A stretch of DNA of 64,000 nucleotides from Sorex araneus (lineage: Eukaryota > Chordata > Mammalia > Eulipotyphla > Soricidae), in contig NC_073302.1 of NCBI RefSeq assembly GCF_027595985.1, positions 396,727,403 through 396,791,402 on the forward strand, read 5' to 3'. Below, piece by piece: positions 10,421 through 22,080 of the stretch. The notes under the pieces are model-generated. The model worked only from the letters and a program-made list of their open reading frames with translations, was not told the origin of the DNA and searched no databases. Position 1 is the first letter of the stretch. Every line of letters starts with the position of its first letter. A program made the translations under genes and the position numbers.

Positions 10421-12870
10421 ATATTGTTTCTCAAAAATATCAAATCCATCAATAATTCAATTCTTCTTTAAATTACATTATATTAACTTTATAGAGCTTC
10501 CATTATTTATATTAATCAAATTCTTCATAATGATGTGAATGCTTTTTATGTGTGTGAATTGAAATCTGCACAAGCATAGTTAAGCTAAAAAAATTAGACC
10601 ATTTCTGGAATAACACGTGTAATCACAAGAATATTTGAGGAAAGTAAGAAGAAGGAAACAGTGCATTTTGGACAGGGTCTCAAAGGAGTAGTATGAGACT
10701 TATTGAGCACTTCTTTCGGTAACAAAGGTACTAGTTAAAGGGTGGTTTATTAACAAACTTGCACTCGTTGCAGTTCTTTGATTAATACAAACAATATCAC
10801 TGTCACAGCTGTACAGATATCTTAACAGCTATTGCTACCTTATATGAAAGTCCAGAGCAAAATGAAAATGTGTAGTCCTTGTTCACATGTTTTAAACATT
10901 TTAATTAGGCAACAATAGACATAAAATCTGAAATAGTTCCTTTGTGAACACAGTGCAATTTGTCACCATATAGCTTGTATACTTAAGGAGCTAACTGGAT
11001 TCTGAGTAGCTACTAAAACTGTATACATTTTTTTTATGAATAGAATGAAATGCTACAAAGTAAAGAATCATAAATCTAAAATTCTTATATATGTACACAT
11101 TTTTATCTGTTCCTTCTCAAATAAAATTGTTTTCTATAAAAGAAGTAATGTTATATGTGAGATATTTTTACTAGTTAAAGAAGACACAATGAAAAGGATG
11201 TAGCATAAAAAATAACTTTTTAATTTAATTTTTAATTTAAAGTTTCATTTTGCCAATGCAGCTCAATGTATATTTATTCCTAGCAGTATTTATCTGTCTG
11301 GCAAACTTATGTGTCACTATAAATTAATGTTGTTGCTTGATGGTAAAGGTAAAAAATTATAGTTGGTTTAGCAGATGAAATATATAATTGTAAATTATTC
11401 AAAGCAAATAAATGTTCTGCCACTAGTAGATAAACACACCTGAAATATAAATATAAATAGTATACTCCTCAGTATACTAGTTAAGTAGCATGTCTATAAA
11501 ATTGATTTTTTTTTGCTTGCTGACAACCAGAGATGCTAATTTTACTTGCTTTTTAATACATCTATAAACTTAAAGCAAATGCTTATTTTAACCCATGACA
11601 TGCATCTGTTTATGAGAGATTTTTGTCATGCCATAAGTTAACTAAACATCTGGCTCCTGCATGCTGCAGAGTACTAGTTCATATATAGATAACTGTTCAG
11701 TGATAATGTGACAATCTGGAAACCGTCACTTCAGAAATGACTTTTAATGAGTGAACAAATTTCTCAATTATACAAATTAAATACATCTATGTGACATTTT
11801 AAAAGGCATATAAATATGTTAATCATATATTTTTCTTTTAATTTGGCAGTTTGTTTTATTTGGTTTATCTTAAAAAGAATTTTCTCTTTATTTTTTTCCC
11901 ATTAATTTTCTACAGAATTCTTACTAATAAGTGATAAAGTGATATAGATTAAAGACAAGTATAATTGTTATTTGTTTAACAATTAGTCATTTTAATGAAG
12001 TTTTAGAAAATTATATACAGTACATTTAAATCTTAGAAGGAATTTAAGATAAAATAACCACATATTATTCCTCACAAAACTCTGGAGAGGAAGGAAAATT
12101 AATATAACATTCGAAAAGTTATATATATATCTACATTTTTAAGCTAATGTAAGGTTTTTAAATGTCTTGATTTAGTTGTTGCCCATGGACATTATGCAAA
12201 TGTAAATAAAATATAAATACAAATTAAAATGTGTATTAGTAATAATCCTATATACAAATAAAAAATTACACATTAAAAGAATGTAGAAACAGGGAAGAGT
12301 TTTCTAAATTGAATGATCTGAAACAGTAGAGTAATTATTTTAATGAGAACTTAGGAGATAAGTCAGGTGTGTTAAATTCTGGAACCTAAAGAACCATATA
12401 TCACACATCACAAATATTTCACATATAATCACTGTTTTGGACACATATTTGTTTGCATCTATTTTTGGCTGTTTCAAATGTCTTTTTATTTCCCTCCCAC
12501 CCCTTACATTATACATTTACCAGAGTAAACAACTATCTATAGATCACCAAATATTTTTGCCTATTGCCACCATAGACATAAAAATTCAATCAGCAAACTC
12601 TTGGCAATCTACCTCTTTTAATCCAAAACAAAGACCCCACCTCCACTTCCACTTCTTGTTAGAGGCCATTCTTGCTCATTGTGGGAAACAAAGGTTCCAA
12701 ATCACTCTAGATATAGTAATACAGAAAAATTCTCCCCTGGACAGTTCCTGGCATCATCTGGACAGTTCCTTGTATCATCTTTCATTAGAGGAAGCACTTT
12801 ACAGTTGTTAACGTAGACCCTGAGTCAGGGTTAATAAATATACATAAATATACAAAGTTATTCAAATTGG
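10421..12870. other. anonymous very AT-rich sequence
   Basis: No coding, RNA or repeat feature recognised. A 124-codon open frame at 12437-12811 shows no domain, no codon bias and no splice context. Confidence 0.5.
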
Positions 12871-12871
12871 A

Positions 12872-13010
12872 ATCAGAAAGATAATACAGGGACCAAGACA
12901 CTTACACATTAAGATCCAGTTTGAACCAGCACACTAGACCCTGAGCACTGCCTTGAGTAAACCCTGAGCATAGAGTCAGAAGTTAACCCCAAGCACCACA
13001 AAGTGTGAGA
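12872..13010 (+). mobile_element. SOR-type SINE, old and diverged
   Basis: Residual order: 'agaaagataatacagggacc', 'agtttgaaccagc', 'ccctgagcactgcc', 'accctgagcatagagtcag'. Confidence 0.5.
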
Positions 13011-13867
13011 GAAAAACATAACCAAAGAATTATTTAAATGAGTCTGGAACTACATCTAAGACCTCCTGGGGTTTTTCTCTCTTTCCATTTCACCCCAATC
13101 CTAAGAAATTAGACATTTATACATCAATATTATATATTAGCTGAGAAACTACTTGTTCAACATGAATAAAGTTCTGCCAAGCTATCAAACAAGTAAATTC
13201 TTTGCTAAAATACTATTCCATCATGCCAACATTAGTCAACACCTCAAATTGATTCCTAAACTTACCAATATGGATAACTTTTTTGAATCCACTTTGCATA
13301 GTAAATATTCCTCAGATTTTCAACAGTTAAAATGCCATGTATGTACACATGAAATATCAAGTGAAGTTGATATATCAAAATTAATTAATATATTCAGTGG
13401 TTCTTGGAAGTGTCTTTCTTTTTGTAAGTTGTTTATCTAAATTTGAGAACTAAATTTATTAAAAAGATATTGTCTAAAACTCAGTTTTCTGATTCCAGGA
13501 ACTGTAACTACTGTCACCAGCATGGCAATTGTGAAATATGCTGGAAATGTTTCATGTTAAAAGGTTATACGATGAAAGCAGACCAAGAAAGCAGTCATAT
13601 ACACCCATTTCATACTTTTGTATGAGTACAGACAGAAGCTTTGAAGATTTACGGTGAAAAAACAAGGATTCAAGGTTTGATCTATCAGTGATACAATCTC
13701 AATTATATTTACTAAAGTGGATATGGGAAAAGAAGTCTCATTTTTATATAATTATCTTTAAGTCATTGATTAGATAGCAATCTTGTTAGTGTTTATGGTT
13801 TTGTTGTTACTACACCACTTGCACCATCCCTCAAATCCTCCATCACTATACCTATGTCACTTCTAGT
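13011..13867. other. anonymous AT-rich sequence
   Basis: Nothing recognised. Confidence 0.45.
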
Positions 13868-13878
13868 TTCAAGTTCTT

Positions 13879-14124
13879 CACTGTATCACTGTCATCCTGT
13901 TGCTCAACGATTTGCTTGAGCGGGCACCAATAACATCTCCATTGTGAGACTTTTATTACTGTTTTTGGCATATTGAATACTTCACAGGTAGCTTGCAGGG
14001 CTCTGCCATGCGGGTGAGATATTCTAGGTAGCTTGCTGGGCCCTCCGAAAAGGGCGGAGGAATCAAACCTGGGTTGGTCGCATGCAAGGCAAATGCCCTA
14101 CTTGCTGTGCAATTGCTCCAGCCC
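13879..14124 (-). mobile_element. SINE2, full-length reference copy
   Basis: Best intact SINE2. In sense it runs: SOR-like tRNA head ('gctggagcaattgcacagc', 'cccaggtttgattcc'), middle body ('cccagcaagctacctag', 'ggcagagccctgcaagc', 'gtattcaatatgccaaaaac'), then the RTE-like tail with 'aatggagatgttattgg' and 'ctcaagcaaatcgttgagc', ending 'aggatgacagtgatacagtg'. It has no poly(A). Perfect 11-bp TSD TTCAAGTTCTT at 13868-13878 and 14125-14135. Confidence 0.85.
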
Positions 14125-14135
14125 TTCAAGTTCTT

Positions 14136-14746
14136 AATACGAAAAATTGAATCTGTTAAAACTGTAAAAACATTGATTAGGACAGTCTCTGGTACTTTCT
14201 AATACACACCTATAATCATTGAGTTACTATTTATATGCAGCAAATTGCATAGCTTCCAGAAGAGAACTGGGTTTTGAACTTCTGCACTGAAGCAGTAGTT
14301 GATATTGCCACTTCATTGCTGCTTTCCTCCATTCCCTTTACCTTAACTTTTCCAGTAATACAATATGTACACAAATATTTAGGAGGTGGAATTTTGAAAG
14401 TGTAATGGATTAGAGATTTGATTGCAGGCTGGATTGCAATTTCTTTCATTAGACCACAAAAATCTATTATTTATTCTCAGAAGTTCTACTCTCTACACAT
14501 GGAGTACAGAATAAAATTAGTACTTGTACTTTTTATATATTTCAATTAGTTAGTGCATTTCATACTTGGAAATGAATGAATGACAGAAATGAACTCCCCC
14601 AAGTCTTCTACAAAGAAAACAAGACACAGTTATCTAGCAGCTAGAAAACTCTACAAGATAAGATAGGACATTTTTAGGAGTTATCAATCAAGTTTTATAC
14701 TTATAGGAAATGAAAATATATCTTGTTCACTTATAGACGGTAAATA
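14136..14746. other. anonymous sequence
   Basis: Nothing recognised. Confidence 0.45.
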
Positions 14747-14905
14747 GGGTCTGGAGTGATAGTAAAGTAGGTAGAGTGCTTGCCTTGCAAGTTGCCAGTC
14801 TGGGTTTGGTCCCCTGAGCCTTCCAGGAGTGATCCCTAAGTGCAGAACCAGGAGTAGGCCCTGAGCACCACCAGGTGAAGCCCAAAAATATACCCCTGAA
14901 TACAA
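14747..14905 (+). mobile_element. SOR-type SINE with small internal deletion
   Basis: 'gggtctggagtgatagtaaag', 'gtgcttgccttgcaag', 'gggtttggtcccctgagcc' (deleted between B box and body), 'aagtgcagaaccaggagtag'. Confidence 0.75.
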
Positions 14906-15767
14906 ACACAAATAGACAAGCTTATTATTTGGTAGTATATTTTAATATATTTGTCACATATTTCATAAAATAATATTTTGACATAAACATGTTCAACCAC
15001 ATGCTTAATAAATTTCTGTGTTGAATAATTATTCTGTGTTTGGTTATAATTAACTGTGATATGTATGGACTATCACTAACAATATAAAATTATCTGTTTC
15101 TTGATTAGGTTTACTAACTAATTCAAACTGCATGACTAATCACATGCTCCAACTTCATTTTTAAAATTATTTTATGCTAAACAAATGTTATTTAGATGGC
15201 ACCAACGTGTTTTATACTAAAGAAATACTTGTTTCAAGTCTATGTATAGTATTGAGAGCAAGATAATGCATTCATTTACTCTGAAGGGAATATAAAAAGA
15301 TTATCTAAACCAGGGCTTTGATGTCCTACTATTGAACTGAACGTGTACCACAAGAATTACTATTCATCCAATCCTCTTTTAAAAACAGCCTGTAAGCAGT
15401 TTTGAATGCACAGAACCACAGGAATTGACAGTTTGACATGGTTTTCTGCTTGTTAAAATGCCCTGTCTAAATGAAAATTCTTTTTAAAAAGAAAGATTAG
15501 TAATCCTACACAGGTAGGTTTAAGAGATTTAGTGACTAAATCTTCAGGTTAGAAAATTACAGTTGTCATTACAAAAGGCTTTTTGGTTATACTAATGATT
15601 TTCAACCTCTAGATGTGGGAAGAATTAATAAGAAATCATTACTCAGACTAAAAAAATTAGTAGTTTTAGATAGTCAACCTCTAAAATACCATTGGATTCT
15701 TTTCCCAGCGTATTTTATGGATGCCTTATAATAATGGAGAAGAAAAAAGGTTCCAAAAACACTTTCC
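14906..15767. other. anonymous AT-rich sequence
   Basis: Nothing recognised. Confidence 0.45.
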
Positions 15768-15900
15768 AGGGCCACAGAGATACTTGAAGTCTTATAGAAC
15801 TGGCGCTGTATGCTGCTGACAGTGGTATGAGCAGGACACTGCGTAGAGTCCCCCAGGGGCCATTCCTGAGTATTGAGCTAGAAGTAATCCCTGTGCCCAG
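15768..15900 (+). mobile_element. SOR-type SINE, diverged
   Basis: 'cagggccacagagatac', 'caggggccattcctgagtat', 'gagctagaagtaatccctgt'. Central head region is poorly preserved. Confidence 0.5.
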
Positions 15901-15943
15901 GAAAATGTGATACAACTCCCCCTTAAATTATTCTCGGTGAATA

Positions 15944-16490
15944 AGAGTCTCTTGCCCACATGCCTGGTTGTCTTCCCAGGGGTCCCTCGGAGGGGATGGG
16001 CTCCAGCTTCCCGACCCACTCCGACAAGAGCTTCCGGAGGCCAAAGACCACCGGAACCTAGCTACAGCCATGCTCGAGGCCCCTTTCCACACATTCGGAT
16101 GGGCCTCACGCATGAAGGTACCGGCAGAGGAACCCAGGTGTGTGTAATTCCATCAACGGCCAACATCCAGAGACTTAAAAGCAAGCTCCCAGAAGTGAGC
16201 GGCCACTCTGCGTGATATCTTATGACCTACTTCTCCCTCTGGGAGAAACTGGCAATCTTCTGAGAGTTTCCTGCCCACATGGGACAGCCTTGCAAGCTTC
16301 CCATGGTGTATTCATATGCTAAATCCAGTAACAAGCTGGATCTCATGCCCCTGACCCTGAAAGAGCCTCCAGTGCAACATCATTGGGAGGGCCGAGTTGA
16401 GAGAGACTTCTAAGATCTCAGGGAAAGGACGAATTGAGAGGTTACTGAGCCCACTCGAGAAATCGATGATTAATAGGATTTCGTGATGTG
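15944..16490 (+). mobile_element. LRT element copy 1 (non-autonomous, RTE-tailed)
   Basis: Colinear with the copy at 32810-33452: start 'gagtctcttgcc', 'gatgggctccagcttccc', 'ccacacattcggatg', 'cttaaaagcaagctccc', 'acctacttctccctctggg', 'aaagagcctccagtg'. It ends in the RTE-like block 'gttactgagcccactcgag' and 'aaatcgatgat'. The trinucleotide tail has decayed. No ORF of consequence; the 102-codon open frame is not conserved in the other copy. Confidence 0.7.
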
Positions 16491-16974
16491 AGATTAGTGA
16501 CTAAAATTTTAAAATTATGAGGTATGTTCATTAAGCTCCAATTACCTAAGACTATTTCTAAAATCCATGACAATTTTGAAACTGTAAAGAAGGTGGTTTA
16601 GGAGTAATGTGGGGATTACTGAAATTATCTTGACCTTCCTCTCTAGGACTTCAGATTACTCCCTCATTCCCTTCACAGACATGTTCCACATGTTCTTCAC
16701 AAACAGAAAGAATCTACTTGTCAGACTCCAGGCTTCTCATTTTCTTCCTTCTCCTCCCGGTGTTTTCTTCTTTTCTTCTATGGCCCTGGGTTTTATCAGT
16801 GGTTTAATAAGTACATGTATTTATTGCTAAGTGAAACATCGGTATGTTTCTCAAGCCCAGTCATGAACTGCCCAGTCATCGGCAGTTCACTAAAAGGACA
16901 GATGGTTAAAATAATGCCAAACCGGTGTAATGTGAGGCATAAGGACTGGCTACCGTTTAAAAAATAACCTCTAG
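16491..16974. other. anonymous sequence
   Basis: Nothing recognised. Confidence 0.4.
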
Positions 16975-17160
16975 GGCCTGGGATATAGTACAGTTGTTAG
17001 GGTATATGCCGAGCATGCAGCTGACCTGGGCTCAACCCTCTACATCACAGGATCCCCCAGCATCAAAAAAGATGGCGTCTGAACACCACAGAGTGTGGCC
17101 CTGGAGCTCCCAGCACAGCCCAGGTGATCCAGGATACTCTGCGGCGTTGAAGAACCTGAG
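16975..17160 (+). mobile_element. SOR-related SINE, old
   Basis: Head-like 'gggcctgggatatagtacag' and 'gctgacctgggctcaaccc' followed by 'gaacaccacagagtgtggcc'. Divergent, boundaries approximate. Confidence 0.4.
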
Positions 17161-17272
17161 CAACACCACATCCTTAGACGCTTACAGAAAACCACCAAAC
17201 TCATTGGCTGAGAGTCTCAGTGGGGACTGTAAACCTGCTGGACACCACTTAGAAACCCACCTCCCCCAAAAT

Positions 17273-17341
17273 TGCACTGTAGCACTGTTGTCCCATTGTT
17301 CATCGATTTGCTCAAGTGGGCACCAGTAATGTCTCCATTGT
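17273..17341 (-). mobile_element. SINE2 copy split by family X: 3' tail part
   Basis: Inverted RTE-like tail from 'gcactgtagcactgttgtcc' to 'gtctccattgtga'. The same copy resumes at about 18190 after the family X insertion: the expected junction 'cattgtgagacttgtt' is broken exactly there. Confidence 0.75.
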
Positions 17342-18189
17342 GAAAAGTGTTTTTTTTAATTTATTATATTGAATCACCATGTGGAAAGTTACAAAGTTCT
17401 CAGGCTTATGTCTCAGTTATACAATGCTCAAACACCCGTCCTTTCACCAGTGCCCATATTCCAAAACCAAAAAGAAAAAAACCCAGTATACATCCCACGC
17501 CCCACCCCCAACCACCCCCCCTGCATAACTGAAAAATTTCACTTCCTGGGGCTGGAGCAATAGCACAGCGGGTAGGATGTCTGCCTTGCACGCGACCGAC
17601 CTGGGTTTGATTCTCAGCATCCCATATGGTCCCCTGAGCACCGCCAGGGATAATTCCTGAGTGCAGAGCCAGGAGTAACCCCTGTGCAGAGCCAGGTGTG
17701 ACCCAAAAAAAGCAAAAAAAAAAAATTTCACTTCCTTTTCTCTTTACCTTGATTACATTCCATATTTCAACACAATACTCACTATTGTTGTTGGAGTTTC
17801 AACACAGAACTCACTATTCTTGTTGGAATTTATCCCCCAAGAATACGGCCCTATTGACAGGGAAATATTTGATAATTAGTTTTCCACTGATGAGAATGAA
17901 GAGATATGAAGTCACACGGCCACGGTACTGGCCACGCGGTTTTAGAATTTCTGTATTTTAGTAATTAAGTCCAGGGAGATTTAAGTTGGAAATTGAATAA
18001 TTTCCCTTCCTGGGGCAGCATGGAGCAAAAGCTTAGTTCACAGTCTGGAAACATGGCTGCAAGCACTCGCTGGAACCCCAAGTCATATAGCTGGCTCTGG
18101 ATCCTGGTAGTTCAGCAGCAAAGCGGCTGTGCAAAGGCATGGCCACCCGGGTCGAATCTCGGCGGAGCTCGAGCTGGCACCGGCCCCAG
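17342..18189 (-). mobile_element. family X copy a, interrupted by a SOR SINE
   Basis: Minus-strand element. Its L1-like 3' end is inverted at the left ('attgaatcaccatgtggaaag', 'ccagtgcccatattcc', C-rich tract), followed by 'cactattgttgttggag' and the 5' half with 'ttcctggggcagcatgg'. The left junction is an A/T-rich tail; 'cattgtga' / 'catagtga' is a short imperfect TSD. It sits inside a SINE2 copy and hosts a SOR copy. Confidence 0.7.
17548..17720 (+). mobile_element. SOR SINE, full length, young
   Basis: Complete copy from 'gggctggagcaatagcacag' to 'gtgacccaaaaaaagc' plus A-run, close to consensus. Perfect 16-bp TSD AAAAATTTCACTTCCT at 17532-17547 and 17721-17736 inside family X. Confidence 0.9.
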
Positions 18190-18380
18190 CACCCATAGTG
18201 AGACTTGTTGTTACTGTTTTTGGCATATCGAATACGCCACGGGTAGCTTGCCAGACTCTGCTGTGCGGGCGGGATACTCTAGGTAGCTTGCTGGGCTCTC
18301 TGAGAGGGGCAGAGGAATCGAACCCAGGTAGGCCACTTTCAAGTCAAACGCCCTACCCTCTGTGCTATCGCTCCAGCCCA
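18190..18380 (-). mobile_element. SINE2 copy split by family X: head and middle part
   Basis: Inverted middle ('gttactgtttttggcatatcg', 'gggtagcttgccagac', 'gctctctgagaggggc') and head ('cgaacccaggtaggcc', 'gtgctatcgctccagccc'). Completes the tail at 17273-17341. Outer flanks share an imperfect C/A-rich duplication, 'cccacctcccccaaaa' against 'cccaccacccaaaaa'. Confidence 0.8.
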
Positions 18381-19775
18381 CCACCCAAAAAGCAAAATAA
18401 ATAAACCTCCCCAAAAATAAATTAAAAAAAAGAACACAAAGGCAACTTTTTCCCTCCCTGATGGAACTGATTATGAATTACATCCAGAAATGTTAAAAAC
18501 TTTCTAGGGTGTACCTGAGAGCAGGGTTGTAATATTTCACCAGTTTTTCTTTAACACTTAACTAATGAAACAAATGTCAAAGATTTAGGAATTCTATATG
18601 CTCAAAAGGTGATTTCTCCAGACAGGATAGCTTCTAAACCCCTAGAATAATATTCTTTGGTCTTGTCTCTGTAATTTCCCAAAGAAGGTGACTGTAATAG
18701 GGTCAAGGGTTGAAGCTTAGCAACCATTAGTTTAAAATTATGCTTCAAAATGACTTGGAAGTACCGCAATTTTCCAGAGAGATAACTCAGACTCAAAATG
18801 ATGGCCCAGTTAAAGCTCAGAGAAGCAGAATAGCTCAATGTAGTCACTTCCTTTATGAGAGGTAGGCTACAATGCTCTTTCAACATGAAAATCACTGAAT
18901 TATTGATTCATCTTTAGTAAGTAATGAGTCTGCTGACTTTCTGCATTCTATCCCTAACCCAATTTTATACTTATACAAGGTATATTGCCTTTATAGTATA
19001 TTATGAAATCTAAGCCTTATTTGCTTCCCTAATAGAGAGAGTGTGTGAGCATGATGCCATTCTAAGGTTTGTGCTATTCTTTAAGCAAATCTAGTCAGCA
19101 TACAGAGGCAGAGAAAAGTCTTTATTTTGAGTCTTGTTCCATAAAGATGGGTGTTGCAGAATGCATTAGGGAAAGTGAGACTCCACAATCTCATCCATAT
19201 CTCTTCCGGGGAAACCCACTGCCTTGAAGTCTCAAAAGTATGAGCCTCAGAATCTAGTGGTGCTAAGAATCTTTTCCATCCCTAACATTAGTACTGTGAT
19301 GTTCCATTGTTTTTCGTTCTAGTGTGGTACACTTTAGATACTTAGCAACCATTTAGCTCAGTGTATTATATTTTGTAATCACAAAAAATGGGAAAAGTGA
19401 GGCCTCAAAGCACTCTCTTATTAAGTCAAAGAAATCTGGGAAACTATTCAAGATTTTAGACTGTTTCCATATATCTCTCTATATATTCCTTTTATGTCTC
19501 TGATGCAGACATACAAGAATGAGAGCTGAAGGCATGACTTATTAGATAATTTATTTTGTATTGGTTGAAACTTAATAGTACTAATATTTTTCATCACATT
19601 TATGCTCCAGATACTTTATTATTTTAATTATTTATTTTGCTTAATTTTATAATAAAAAATTGCTTTTGAAACAGAAAAGAAAACCAATCAATTGTCTCAT
19701 TTGAACCAAAGAAAACTATCAAATAATGATATAGTTATTCAGCAAATCTGTAGAAACAAATCTAGATATATAATT
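18381..19775. other. anonymous AT-rich sequence
   Basis: Nothing recognised beyond short open frames. Confidence 0.45.
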
Positions 19776-19784
19776 CTAAAGTTT

Positions 19785-20536
19785 GTTTATTTATTTATTT
19801 ATTTATTTATTTATTTTAATTGAATCACCATGTCGAAAGTTACAAAGATTTCAGGCTTAAGTCTCAGTTATACAATGATTGAACCCCTATCCCTTCACCA
19901 GTGCACATATTCCACCACCAAGAACCCCAGTATACCTCCCATCGCAGCACCCCCACCTGTGTAGCTGATAATTTTCACTTTACTTAATCTTTACTTTGAT
20001 TATATTCAATATTTCCAAAAAAAACCTCACTATTGTTGTTTGGAGTTACCCCCACCAAAAATCAGACCTGCTGAAAAGGAAGCGTTTGATAATTGTTTTC
20101 CATTGCTGAGAATAAAGAGATATGAGGCTTTGGATTTCTGTACTTTAGTAACTAAGTCCAGGGAAATGTCTGCCAGAAATTGTATCATTGCAAGCTCGTA
20201 CCTCTCTTTAGTGATCCTTATAATATGGCAGTTGCCATGCCCCCACCCCCGAAAGGAAAAGTAGAGAAAAACCTTTCCCTCCTGGGGCAGCATGGGGCCA
20301 TGGCTTAGTTCACAGTCTAGAGACATTTCTGCAAGAAGCTGCTGGTGCCAAAAGTAGATAGGTGGCCTCCGGGATCATGGTCATTCAGCAACAGAGAGGC
20401 CACACATTTGCTCAGGTCACATCTCAGAGGAGAGCGGCACCGGTAACTCCCTTGTCCCGAGATCTCCCATGCGTCCCGTTACTGCAAGCTCGTACCTCTG
20501 TTTAGTGGTCCTTATAAGATGGTGGTCACCATGCCA
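19785..20536 (-). mobile_element. family X copy b
   Basis: Inverted L1-like 3' end after a (TTTA)n tail, then 'cactattgttgtttggag' and the 5' half. TSD near CTAAAGTTTgTTTA / CTAAAGTTTaTTTT (19776-19788, 20537-20549). A roughly 53-bp block beginning 'tgcaagctcgtacctct' occurs at about 20188 and again at about 20482, so the 5' part contains direct repeats about 295 bp apart. A 98-codon minus-strand frame (20030-20326) shares a short peptide with copy e. Confidence 0.8.
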
Positions 20537-20549
20537 CTAAAGTTTATTT

Positions 20550-21286
20550 TAATATTAATTTACATACTCAAGGCTTCATAATATTACCATGTACCTAGCA
20601 CCAGGAAAGGTATTCACTAGTACATTATTCCATTTGTTTGTAATTATTTTCAACCAAACTGCTTGTAATTTGTTCTCTGGCCAATATAGAATAAGAAACT
20701 GGAATGAAAATAATAATAGTAATAATAATAATAATAACTTCTAATGTATTCTTGTTGCTCATGAAATATAATTCAAATTCCTTACCTTGATTTAAAGGCA
20801 CTACATGAATGATAGAGCTTCTATCTACTTCTAATTACCTCACCTCACACAACTTCCGTGCACACCTCTCTTAATATCCTACCAGTTTGACTGTTTTTCT
20901 CCTTAAACCAGTGAAAGTTCAATTTTATAATATTCAGAATAGGATATTTTTCAATGAATAAAATACTTTTCCCTCTAATCTCCACATATTCCTTCATCTT
21001 TCTTCAGTGGGTCTCAGTTCAAATATCACTATTCAGAGATACTTTTTTTTTTACTACTCAGTTTTGCTACAAGCATTATTTTCTCTTCTGATATCTTTTG
21101 CCTCCCTTATTTAATATTTAATATGTGACCCTTAGCGTACCTTATTCAATCATTTTTAAATGGTAGTTACTACTGAACTATTAATTAAAAGTCATTGTAG
21201 ATACAAAAAAATCATAAAATAAAAAACAAGAGTTAATGTTTTCTCTTTATTCTTCTATATTTAACAAATATTATATTTATTGAAAT
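20550..21286. other. anonymous AT-rich sequence
   Basis: Contains a short (AAT)n run near 20720. Nothing else recognised. Confidence 0.45.
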
Positions 21287-21304
21287 AAGAAATTATATTG
21301 GATT

Positions 21305-22062
21305 TTGACCCTCTGCTCCTAAAGACTATGATCCGAGAGGTCTTCTAACCCATTTTAGCACCCAGAGCGGCTTCTTACAGAAATGCATCTAGACTGTGAG
21401 CTGTGCTACAGCTCCGTGCCGCCCAGAGAGGGATTTTCCCTCTCCACCCTGTTTTTCTGCGCGGAAAATGGCAGTGGCGGCATCATCCATGTGGTGAGTG
21501 CCACCTCCTAGGACTCCCACCCAGAGGTATGAATTTTGCAGTACTGTGGCTCATAGGCGATCACAGGAAGGGCATGTTACCGGCATGCCCTCGGCCCAGA
21601 TAAGATCCGGAGCTGCTGCGTGTCTTAAAGGCTAAGACCGAGAGGTCTTCTAACCCATTTTGGCATACAGAGCAGCTTCTTGCAGAAATGCATCTAGACT
21701 GTGAACTGAGCTAAAATATCAGAAATCCAAAACCGTGTGAGCTCATAGTCTTCATTCTCAGCAATGAAAAGAAATTATTAAATGATGCCTTCTCAGCAGG
21801 CCTGATTGTTGGGGGGAAATTCCAAACAATAATAGTGAGCTCTCTATTGAAGTATTGAATGTATTCAAAGTATAGAGAGAATAAAGTGAAGATCATTACC
21901 TACTTAGGTGGGGGCTGGGTGGGAGGGGGGTAATTTGGGGTTCATGGTGGTGGAACATGTGCAACTGGTGAAGGAATGGGGGTTCAATCATTATATGACT
22001 GAGACTTAAACCTGAATGCTTTGTATTTTTTTCATGGTGATTCAATAAAATAAAAACAAAAA
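21305..22062 (+). mobile_element. family X copy c
   Basis: Plus-strand copy, 758 bp, ending 'catggtgattcaataaaat' and A-rich tail. An 18-bp TSD with one mismatch, AAGAAATTATATTGGATT (21287-21304) and its partner at 22063-22080, defines the boundaries. A block of about 75 bp beginning 'ccgagaggtcttctaaccc' is present at 21333 and again at 21638, 305 bp apart. Confidence 0.85.
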
Positions 22063-22080
22063 AAGAAATTATACTGGATT

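Noticed and set aside
12437..12811. 124-codon ORF as a gene
   Set aside because: AT-rich DNA, no domain, no splice or promoter context; length is within chance for the window.
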